From NCBI GenBank assembly GCA_964576465.1, contig CAZNXE010000158.1, positions 1 to 13,232 of the forward strand: a stretch of DNA of 13,232 bases. Direction: 5' to 3'. Below are positions 1 to 6,224 of the stretch, in pieces; positions within the stretch are counted from its first letter, which is position 1; every line of letters begins with the position of its first letter. A model generated the notes under the pieces. The model searched no databases, was not told the origin of the DNA, and saw nothing but the letters and a program-made list of their open reading frames with translations. The position numbers and the translations under genes were made by a program. Origin of the DNA: CAZNXE01 sp964576465 (GTDB taxonomy: Bacteria > Planctomycetota > Planctomycetia > Pirellulales > JAEUIK01).

Positions 1-60
1 CGATGGTGGCTGTGTCGGTCCGACGAGTCCGCTGCCGAGCTATGGTCGCTCAGGCGTTTG

Positions 61-96
61 GTTGCGGATTGGTCGCGGGCTGGGATCGACTACACT
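61..96 (+). CRISPR. Type II-C CRISPR repeat (single 36-nt unit at window edge)
   Basis: This 36-nt unit begins GTTGCGG and ends CTACACT, the usual length and 5' GTTG start of type II repeats. It is identified by complementarity to the anti-repeat at 4824-4860. Repeat positions 13-36 form 24 consecutive pairs (22 Watson-Crick, 2 G:U). After a bulged A in the anti-repeat, positions 11-12 pair, positions 9-10 are a TT/TT mismatch, and positions 1-8 form 8 more pairs. The crRNA sense is the plus strand, opposite to cas9-cas1-cas2 and pointing toward cas2. Only one clear copy is visible; if an array exists it lies left of base 1, with 61-96 as its cas2-proximal end. It could also be a solitary relic. 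Confidence 0.8.
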
Positions 97-146
97 TCGT
101 CCCTGTCTAAGTGATTCGTGGCGAATGATTTGAGGAGGATTTGCGG

Positions 147-476
147 TTAGAAAAGTTGGAGCTGACATGGTGACTCTTCGGGCTGTTTGCGAGATTCTCC
201 CCAGAAAATCTTCATCCGTTCGAACTGCTTGTCGGTAATCACCAGGATGCGCACCTCTCCACGGGGGGGAAGGCTTCGCTGGATGCGCTCGACGTGTACC
301 TCCGCGTTCTCGCGGCTGGGGCAGTGACGCATGTAAACCGAATACTGCATCTGAGTGAAGCCGTCCTGCAAAAGCGACTTGCGGAACAAGGTATAGTCCT
401 TTCGCGCGCGGCTTGTTTTCGTCGGCAGATCGAACATGGTCAAGACCCACATGCATCGGTATCCACTGATCAACAT
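147..476 (-). CDS. cas2: Cas2, CRISPR adaptation endonuclease-fold protein
   Basis: Cas2 forms the dimer that bridges two Cas1 dimers in the spacer-integration complex. The protein from the chosen start is 109 aa, a normal Cas2 length. It shows the early beta strand ending in FDLPTKT, with the conserved Asp at residue 16, then FRKSLLQDGFTQMQYSVYMR and the C-terminal TDKQFERMKIFWG, as in type II Cas2 proteins. I chose ATG at 476 because it starts the family-like segment and has GAGGA about 10 nt upstream. An upstream in-frame ATG at 518 would add 14 residues deep inside cas1. The start overlaps the cas1 stop as ATGTTGA (7 nt), which suggests translational coupling. The stop TAA at 149-147 lies 50 nt from the CRISPR repeat. 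Confidence 0.93.
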   Translation of the reverse strand: MLISGYRCMWVLTMFDLPTKTSRARKDYTLFRKSLLQDGFTQMQYSVYMRHCPSRENAEVHVERIQRSLPPRGEVRILVITDKQFERMKIFWGESRKQPEESPCQLQLF

Positions 477-1357
477 GGCGTGGGAATCCTCAACGTACGC
501 GATTCGCCCGCGTAGCATTGGACTAATGACGCGACCATGCGGTGCAGCATGGCCATTAAGGGGCCCGTTTCTTCGTCGAGCCTCATTGGCCGTGTGAGCA
601 ATTCGAGCAACTGAGCTTTCGCCGGCTGGTTTAGCTCTTCATAGCCAATCTCGACCATGTCACGCACTTGGTCATCAACGAGCGGTCGCAAAGGTTCGAC
701 AAGATCGTCGGCCAGACAGAAGGCGTTACCCCGGTTGCGGTGGTGAATCCCAAGGCTCGGCAATAGTCCGGCCGCGACAATGGCTCTTGCGACGGCTGCC
801 CGCACGATGGCGTAACCATAGTTGAGAAAGGCGTTCCGTCCCGTTCCATCGGCGTCGCGACGAAATCTCTCTTCACCGAGCCAGTTGGCCCAATAGATTT
901 TAGCGGCGTAGGCTTCGATGTTGGACGGGTCGCCGGAGCGGACTTCCTTTGAAAGCGCAAGCAGTTTGCGGTGTGCTGGGATATCTTCCGGCAAGTTGGC
1001 CGCCTGGCCTCGAATTTTCGCGACGATCACCTGCTTCCAAAGTTGTTTGAGAAGTGGGCGTTTGGCCCCGATCTGATCGTTTTGCCGCCACACAACCTGC
1101 GAGTGCTGCGCGATGGGAAGAACAATCGCGGTCGGCAGATGATTCGCCCCGCAGATGACCACGGTCGCATTCGCCTGCGCCAAATGCGTTAGCGCCGCAT
1201 GGGTGTAGGTGGTTTGCGGATGGTCAACAAGCAAGACCCCGATGTCTTCGCACGGGATTTGCCCGACGTTTTTACCATCCCGTTTGAGTACAAGCTGCCG
1301 ATTTCGGATCGATAAATGAGCCGGCTCGCGAGATATTTCGACAGTGTGTTTGATCAC
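470..1357 (-). CDS. cas1: Cas1, CRISPR integrase
   Basis: Cas1 is the metal-dependent integrase that inserts protospacers at the array. From the GTG at 1357 the product is 295 aa and begins MIKHTVEIS, as type II Cas1 proteins do. Expected metal-binding residues are visible: Glu148 in IEAYAAKIYW, His205/206 in PSLGIHHRN, and Glu221 in LADDLVEPLRPL. The reading frame can be extended to a TTG at 1429 (319 aa), but the extra 24 residues do not resemble Cas1 and neither start has a clear Shine-Dalgarno sequence, so GTG is chosen by family alignment only. The gene follows cas9 in the same direction after a gap of 172 nt and overlaps cas2 by 7 nt. The start is the only uncertain part. Confidence 0.92.
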   Translation of the reverse strand: MIKHTVEISREPAHLSIRNRQLVLKRDGKNVGQIPCEDIGVLLVDHPQTTYTHAALTHLAQANATVVICGANHLPTAIVLPIAQHSQVVWRQNDQIGAKRPLLKQLWKQVIVAKIRGQAANLPEDIPAHRKLLALSKEVRSGDPSNIEAYAAKIYWANWLGEERFRRDADGTGRNAFLNYGYAIVRAAVARAIVAAGLLPSLGIHHRNRGNAFCLADDLVEPLRPLVDDQVRDMVEIGYEELNQPAKAQLLELLTRPMRLDEETGPLMAMLHRMVASLVQCYAGESRTLRIPTPC

Positions 1358-1529
1358 GTTCGCGGTCCAACGCCAAGAGGAACGAGGACCTTCCTTGGCG
1401 AAGCACCGGAGTGCATCCTGAATTAGCAATCAGTCTATTGCGGCTTCACGACCTGTTCCACTAAAAAACGCTGAATTCTGAAGTTTCACGAAGATAAATG
1501 AACACAAGTACAGCAAGGAGACGTGTCCC
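1358..1529 (-). other. Non-coding spacer between cas9 and cas1
   Basis: This 172-nt stretch separates the cas9 stop from the chosen cas1 start. It is unusually long for a type II operon, where these genes usually abut or overlap. On the minus strand it contains a T6 run near 1462-1467 without a stem in front of it, so it is not a convincing terminator. I could not find a promoter with a credible -35/-10 pair for cas1-cas2. The upstream frame extension of cas1 (to 1429) lies here and is probably untranslated. Confidence 0.5.
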
Positions 1530-4500
1530 TCAGTCGTTGGCCCAGCGAACTCTCCCGAACGGGTCGATGGTGACTTTTCTTGCGTCCAGTGTATTTGCCC
1601 GGAAAACAAACTTCTTCTGGTCGCCACTGCGGCGGGCATCAGTATGGTCGACGAAGTAGATTTGGCCCTGGGTCGAGGTCGCAGTCTTGAACACCAGCAG
1701 CTTTTGTTCATCATCGACGTTCGCGAGCACGATTTCTCCTGCCGCCAGCGACATGATGAACCGCGATTCAGGTCTCTCTGGATGCGTGCGTTGAATGAGA
1801 GACTCGTTGCGTTTTAGTCGCTGCATCGCCTCGAGCATGGTTACGAACACCGGCTCGCGCTTCTTCTTTCCCTTGTGTTCGTATTCAAAGATGCAAACGT
1901 GATGCGTGTTTCCAGGTTTGACGTAGGACTGATCGTTCAGATTGACATGGCGAAGGGCGGCAATTGTTTTTTCGGGTTTGACAAGGCGCACCTTCTTGAT
2001 GGGAACGCCGGAAGGCATGGCCAGAGTAGACAGTACCTCCTTCATTTTCTTCGCATCGGGTTTTTTTCCACGTCCATACTCCAAGCCGTTCTCGTTCAAC
2101 GTTTGGATGACAATACGTTTGATGCCTTCGTCGCGAATTCGTGGAATCTCGTTGGCCGTGAGGGTCGTGACAGGCTTGCGAACGACCCATTCGTTCGCAT
2201 TGCCCGTCGGTCCATACAAGGTTTCCTCGTGAAGCGCCCCGTGGATTTTTCGATTCACGCGATGCGATACGTTAATCTTGCTGATGAGCTGATAAGCATC
2301 GTTGCGAAACTCCGGCCACGGATCTTCCAGCACCTCGCCATGGGTTGCGGCTCCTCCACGATGGACGATATCGGCCAGAAGTCGAAGGCGGCTTCGGTTG
2401 GTGAGCGCAATCACCAGCGCGTCGACGGCATGATGCCGATGATCGGCACGGTTCTTCTCGCCAGGCCGAAGAGAAGTCGCTTGCTGCCAGGCGGGACTAT
2501 CTGGCATTTCTTGAAGCAGAGTATTCAAGCCCCATTGCCAACGAAGTTCAGCCGTTAACTGTCCTTTCAGCCCCAAGACGTCGTGATCTTTCTCGAAGAG
2601 TAACTGCAGATACTCGACGGTAGCGCGGGTGATATAGCCGGTATCAGTTAATTGGCGGTTGATGAAGTTATCGAGCTTCAGTTCCTTTTGCAGGAAGCGT
2701 TTGTATTTTGGATATGGAAACAGCCCTCGTCTCATCAGCGATCCTATGCGCTGGCAAACGAGCGCATAGCGGTCGGCATCGGTTGAAGCGAGCCATTCGT
2801 ACGGAGTCTGTTGGCCCTTGTCGTGATTGCACTGTCGATGACACACGACTTTGTTCATCTGCGAATCGTCGAGTGAGCGTGATCGTGGAAGAATGTGATC
2901 GACGTCAACCTCGCCACCAAAGAGCTGTGCCTGGCTGATTGGGTTTCCGCAGTAAACGCATTCTCGCGATTGTTGTTCCCAAAGAAGAAATCGCGTGATC
3001 TTATCCCGACGCACTGCCTGGCCCAAGTTGCGTATCTCCGTGGCAGCGCGGTCACGCTCGGCTTCTCGCTCTCGATTGCGACGGTTGTATTCGGTGCGAC
3101 GCTCTTTTCCCATTTGAAGACTGCGGGTCATTTCAACGTGAACCGCATCGGGACGACCATGCTCCCGAATGATTGCGTTGACCACTTTTCGGAGTTCGAC
3201 CAACGCCCGCTTGACGACGGGATTCGGAATATCGCCCAGCCGGCACTCGGTTGCTGGCGTGCGGGCAAGATCGGGCAGTTTGTCGAAGAGCCGTCGTTGA
3301 AGTTCGTCGCGACGTAGATAGCCGGCGGCATGCAGAGCGCTTTGCTCGGGATCGCTCGTACTTTGGAATACAAGACCCTTTTCAAGGTGCGGTAGTAGCC
3401 GGTCGATCGCCTTGAGCGAAAGGTTGGAATAGCCCGTCGGAAAATCGAACTCGACCAATGCCAGGGCTTGGTCGGGGGTGAAGCTCTGTTGGTCGACAAG
3501 CCAAGAGGCGTTTTCCTGATCGTCGCCATCGGGATCGATCAGCCGGCGGACAATCGCATCTTTTTCGTCCTCGTCGCGGGCGTGCCAATCTTTGCCGACT
3601 AGTTTGGCGATCTTCCAATCGATGATCATTCCCTTGAGCGACGGCCGTTTTCCACGCTCTAGATTGAATCGAACCGTTTCATCAAACCCGAGCTTCTTGC
3701 GAATTTTGTCGAACGTTACAGTCGCAGTCGAACCTGCAAGTGTGGAGAAGTGTTCGACGAGCATGTGGCGTTGCCCCTCGCTGAGTGGCATTTCATCGTT
3801 GGTGGCAGGGTCGCTGTAACGAAGGTTGTTGACTTCTTGCAGCACACGAAATCGCTCAACATGACGATCGGCCTGTGGACACCGCTTCTCCTTGGGCTCA
3901 AATTCGCAGAGCCCCACGAACGACTTTGGCCAATACACTTTCCGCTGAAAGAAGATGATCCCAAAGAGACCGAAGGCCTCAAGATCGGACTCACCATTGC
4001 GGGTACGATCTGTTTTGGCGATGGACGTTCGAGGCGAAAAGCCGTCGCCAATCCGCCCGCATCGCAACTGACTTGTGAGAACGTTGGGGTGGTGTCGTGA
4101 TTGGACATCCCAAATCGCATTGAACTCATCGACGAGTTGTTGTCGTGAGAGGTGTCGCCCGCGAATGTGATCGTCATCGCAGCGATTGCGATGGTCGAGT
4201 TGTGTGGCCTTGTCCGCGAGATAAGCACCCACGGTTTCAAAGCCGCCGGCACGTTGCGCCTTCTCATTCTGGCTAACTTCGGCAAGCATGCCTTCAACTT
4301 CACTGTCACCCCGGTCTGTCTTGCGATTGGAAAGAAATCCTCGTCGCTGATTCAGGTGGATCAATAGGCGACCCAACTCATGCAGAGTGAGTTCTTCAGT
4401 GAGCGCACGACTTCGAAGCGCGAAGGGATCTCGGTTGAGTAGTTTGGCCTTTTCATTCTCGTTCTCAGGCCACAGCCCGGAGGCGATCAGGGCAGCGGTT

Positions 4501-4739
4501 AGCTGGCGTTTGCGAGCAGCCCGCCGCCGAATCTGCCTTCTCATGCCCCGGGCGTCGCGGCGATCTTCGTTTCTCGACTTCTCTTTGCCCGTGTCGTAGG
4601 CGTCGACGCCTTCTGGAAACACGCGGACGCCGATGTCGATGATGCGCGAATTCGCCGCGTCATCAGAATCATCGTTAACAAGCGCCCATCCGATGGAATT
4701 TGGGCCAAGGTCCAGCCCCAGCACGACACGCGACGCCAT
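1530..4739 (-). CDS. cas9: Cas9, type II-C RNA-guided DNA endonuclease
   Basis: Cas9 cuts double-stranded DNA guided by a crRNA:tracrRNA duplex. The 1069-aa length is typical of compact II-C enzymes. RuvC-I has GLDLGPNSIGW with Asp10. The Arg-rich bridge helix spans about 54-80. RuvC-II has HVEMTR with Glu536. The HNH domain (about 590-650) has VDVDHILPRS with Asp614/His615 and Asn638. RuvC-III has HRHHAVDA with His770 and Asp773. The C-terminal 250 residues are the expected wedge and PAM-interacting region. A CxxC (Cys594/597) and Cys633/637 bracket the HNH core and could bind zinc. All catalytic positions are intact, so the enzyme should be active. The ATG at 4739 has AGGGGG 7 nt upstream. 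The tracrRNA gene is divergent, with its promoter inside the cas9 leader. No PAM can be inferred. Confidence 0.97.
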   Translation of the reverse strand: MASRVVLGLDLGPNSIGWALVNDDSDDAANSRIIDIGVRVFPEGVDAYDTGKEKSRNEDRRDARGMRRQIRRRAARKRQLTAALIASGLWPENENEKAKLLNRDPFALRSRALTEELTLHELGRLLIHLNQRRGFLSNRKTDRGDSEVEGMLAEVSQNEKAQRAGGFETVGAYLADKATQLDHRNRCDDDHIRGRHLSRQQLVDEFNAIWDVQSRHHPNVLTSQLRCGRIGDGFSPRTSIAKTDRTRNGESDLEAFGLFGIIFFQRKVYWPKSFVGLCEFEPKEKRCPQADRHVERFRVLQEVNNLRYSDPATNDEMPLSEGQRHMLVEHFSTLAGSTATVTFDKIRKKLGFDETVRFNLERGKRPSLKGMIIDWKIAKLVGKDWHARDEDEKDAIVRRLIDPDGDDQENASWLVDQQSFTPDQALALVEFDFPTGYSNLSLKAIDRLLPHLEKGLVFQSTSDPEQSALHAAGYLRRDELQRRLFDKLPDLARTPATECRLGDIPNPVVKRALVELRKVVNAIIREHGRPDAVHVEMTRSLQMGKERRTEYNRRNREREAERDRAATEIRNLGQAVRRDKITRFLLWEQQSRECVYCGNPISQAQLFGGEVDVDHILPRSRSLDDSQMNKVVCHRQCNHDKGQQTPYEWLASTDADRYALVCQRIGSLMRRGLFPYPKYKRFLQKELKLDNFINRQLTDTGYITRATVEYLQLLFEKDHDVLGLKGQLTAELRWQWGLNTLLQEMPDSPAWQQATSLRPGEKNRADHRHHAVDALVIALTNRSRLRLLADIVHRGGAATHGEVLEDPWPEFRNDAYQLISKINVSHRVNRKIHGALHEETLYGPTGNANEWVVRKPVTTLTANEIPRIRDEGIKRIVIQTLNENGLEYGRGKKPDAKKMKEVLSTLAMPSGVPIKKVRLVKPEKTIAALRHVNLNDQSYVKPGNTHHVCIFEYEHKGKKKREPVFVTMLEAMQRLKRNESLIQRTHPERPESRFIMSLAAGEIVLANVDDEQKLLVFKTATSTQGQIYFVDHTDARRSGDQKKFVFRANTLDARKVTIDPFGRVRWAND

Positions 4740-4787
4740 GTTACTACCCCCTGGTCGGAAATAGAGAAATTGAGTCGAGACACCAGC

Positions 4788-4816
4788 TTGCTATGCTGGA
4801 TGAGAGCCAATAGAAT
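4788..4816 (+). promoter_or_regulatory. Sigma70-type promoter of the tracrRNA
   Basis: TTGCTA at 4788-4793 (4 of 6 to TTGACA) and TAGAAT at 4811-4816 (5 of 6 to TATAAT) are separated by exactly 17 nt. The predicted start, about 6-8 nt after the -10 box, falls at 4822-4824, which is where the anti-repeat begins. That agreement supports the call. The promoter overlaps the 5' leader of the divergent cas9 gene. Confidence 0.7.
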
Positions 4817-4821
4817 AATGG

Positions 4822-4933
4822 ACAGTGTAGTCGATCTCGGCCCGCGAATCTTTTCGTAACAAGAAGAAAAATTCGCAGGCCACGCTCCACGGAGCGACCG
4901 GCCGTCTCGCCTTCGGGCAGGGCGGCTTTTTTT
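4822..4933 (+). ncRNA. tracrRNA of the type II-C system
   Basis: The tracrRNA pairs with the crRNA repeat and forms the Cas9 guide scaffold; RNase III normally trims the duplex. The RNA is about 110 nt. The anti-repeat at 4824-4860 pairs with the repeat at 61-96 over 34 of 36 repeat positions (29 Watson-Crick, 5 G:U) with one bulged A and one TT/TT internal loop. A linker follows at 4861-4882. A nexus-like stem CGCTC-CACG-GAGCG lies at 4883-4896. An intrinsic terminator with seven T residues lies at 4901-4933. A matched promoter precedes it. The anti-repeat also contains one arm of an alternative intramolecular hairpin (4844-4855 with 4866-4876). Exact ends are inferred and not mapped. Confidence 0.88.
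4901..4933 (+). terminator. Intrinsic terminator of the tracrRNA
   Basis: GCCGTCTCGCC (4901-4911) and GGCAGGGCGGC (4916-4926) form an 11-position stem with one C/A mismatch and two G:U pairs, closed by a UUCG tetraloop and followed by T7 (4927-4933). It serves as the 3' hairpin of the tracrRNA. It stands 35 nt before the start codon of the next plus-strand gene. Confidence 0.9.
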
Positions 4934-4968
4934 GTGTCGAGGGTGTGCTTGAAAAGGAAGGTCGATTC

Positions 4969-6195
4969 ATGCGTGGGTATTGTGTTAGTCGTCGGAATTT
5001 TCTTGAAGCTTCGGTTGCTGCTGCCGGTATGTCGATGGCGCGGCAAGGTTTGCTTGCGGCCGAACCGGCGATGCGGCGACCGTCGGAGTTGGTGCCTGGG
5101 AAAGATGACCGCTTGATCGTGCGGAAAGAGAACCCGATTGTGATGGGGACGCCGGACAAGCTTTTGCGAGCATCACGATTAACGCCGAAAGAACTTTTGT
5201 TCGTGCGGAATAACTATCTACTTAACGGGTACATGAATCTTGACCCCAAGCCGCTGGATGATTGGTCGATCGAATTCTCGGGCCTGATTGAGCAGCCGAA
5301 GACGTTGATGGCGACGGAACTTGACGACCTGCCGCACGTTGAACGCGAGATGGTGATTCAATGCTCGGGCAACGGGCGTTCGCTGTTTTCAAAGCACGCA
5401 ACGACCACTGGTACGCAGTGGGGTCGCGGGGCGTTGGGCAATGTCCGCTTCGCCGGCGTTACGTTGGCAACCATCTTCAAGCATCTCGATATCAAGATTG
5501 GCGCCGACGCCCGGTTCTTGACCGCCGGTGGGCTTGATGCGCCTGAATATACCGAGATGCCTGACTTCGAGCACAGTATCTTGCTTACTGAAGCACTGGA
5601 TCGATCGCTGTTGGCGACGCACCTCAATGGCGAGCGGTTGCCGGCGATTCACGGCGGACCGGTTCGGCTGATCACGCCGGGCTACTACGCCACGATGCAC
5701 GTGAAGTGGGTGAATCGTCTTCATATCGAATCGGACGAGACAGACAACACCTTTCAGATGCCCAAGTACCGCACGCCCAAACGCCCCATCGCCCCGGGCG
5801 AGATATTCGAGTTCACCTTCGAGAACAGCGACCCCAACTGGGACATGCGGATCAAAAGCCGGCTGCTGAGTCCGCCGGATGGTGCCAACGTGCCGGCAGG
5901 GTTGATCGAAGTGAGTGGGGTGGCGTGGAACGACGGAAAAGCACCACTGGTTACCGTCGAAACATCCACCGACGAAGGGAATAATTGGCGACGGGCCAAT
6001 CTCAAGCCATCGAAGAGCCCTTGGGCATGGCACGATTGGTCGGCCCAAGTTCGGCTTAAGCCCGGGACGCAAACCGTGTGGTGCCGAGCCCTCGACGCCT
6101 TGGGGCGCACGCAACCAATCGATGGCTCGATCCACTGGAACCAGCGCGGTTATACCTGGAACGAAGTCGATAAGATCACGCTTGAGGTTGGCTGA
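4969..6195 (+). CDS. Tat-exported sulfite oxidase-family molybdopterin oxidoreductase
   Basis: This is a member of the sulfite oxidase family of mononuclear molybdenum enzymes, which oxidise sulfite or related substrates outside the cytoplasmic membrane; the actual substrate is not shown by the sequence. The 408-aa product has a twin-arginine signal near the N-terminus (SRRNFLEASVAAAG, Arg8-Arg9). The molybdopterin domain (about 80-255) has the expected cofactor Cys132 in IQCSGNGRS and the motif HGGPVRLITPGYY. The C-terminal 270-408 resembles the dimerisation domain. I chose ATG 4969 over GTG 4945 because AGGAAGG lies 7 nt before it. No heme or cytochrome partner is encoded nearby. No separate promoter was found between the tracrRNA terminator and this gene. 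Confidence 0.88.
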   Translation: MRGYCVSRRNFLEASVAAAGMSMARQGLLAAEPAMRRPSELVPGKDDRLIVRKENPIVMGTPDKLLRASRLTPKELLFVRNNYLLNGYMNLDPKPLDDWSIEFSGLIEQPKTLMATELDDLPHVEREMVIQCSGNGRSLFSKHATTTGTQWGRGALGNVRFAGVTLATIFKHLDIKIGADARFLTAGGLDAPEYTEMPDFEHSILLTEALDRSLLATHLNGERLPAIHGGPVRLITPGYYATMHVKWVNRLHIESDETDNTFQMPKYRTPKRPIAPGEIFEFTFENSDPNWDMRIKSRLLSPPDGANVPAGLIEVSGVAWNDGKAPLVTVETSTDEGNNWRRANLKPSKSPWAWHDWSAQVRLKPGTQTVWCRALDALGRTQPIDGSIHWNQRGYTWNEVDKITLEVG

Positions 6196-6224
6196 CCGAG
6201 CTGCATCACTCGGGTTTAACCGAG
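6196..6224. terminator. Possible convergent hairpin between two genes
   Basis: Between the convergent stops, CCGAG (6196-6200) can pair with CTCGG (6209-6213), or CTCGG can pair instead with CCGAG (6220-6224). The two stems exclude each other. There is no T-run on either strand, so any terminator role is tentative. Confidence 0.3.

Noticed and set aside
97..146. A second repeat or a leader between the repeat and cas2
   Set aside because: At the expected offset (127-162) there is no similarity to the repeat, and the 50 nt are too short and plain to call a leader.
1462..1467. Intrinsic terminator after cas9
   Set aside because: The T-run on the minus strand is not preceded by a stable stem-loop.
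1442..1529. Short reiterated CACGAAG/CACAAG-like words as a dispersed repeat
   Set aside because: Only three loose copies are seen; without a genome-wide count this is not distinguishable from chance.
1430..1714. 94-codon frame across the end of cas9 and the gap
   Set aside because: It overlaps cas9 out of frame, with no start signal and no similarity I recognise.
1875..2558. 227-codon plus-strand open frame inside cas9
   Set aside because: It is antisense to a clearly coding cas9 and shows no recognisable domain; typical shadow frame in GC-rich DNA.
4740..4823. Specific cas9 promoter on the minus strand
   Set aside because: Candidate boxes such as CTGGTG-17 nt-TATTTC match the consensus poorly; the leader must hold a promoter but I cannot point to it.
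5389..6135. 248-codon minus-strand open frame opposite the sulfite oxidase gene
   Set aside because: The plus strand encodes a full molybdoenzyme with cofactor Cys; the antisense frame has no features.
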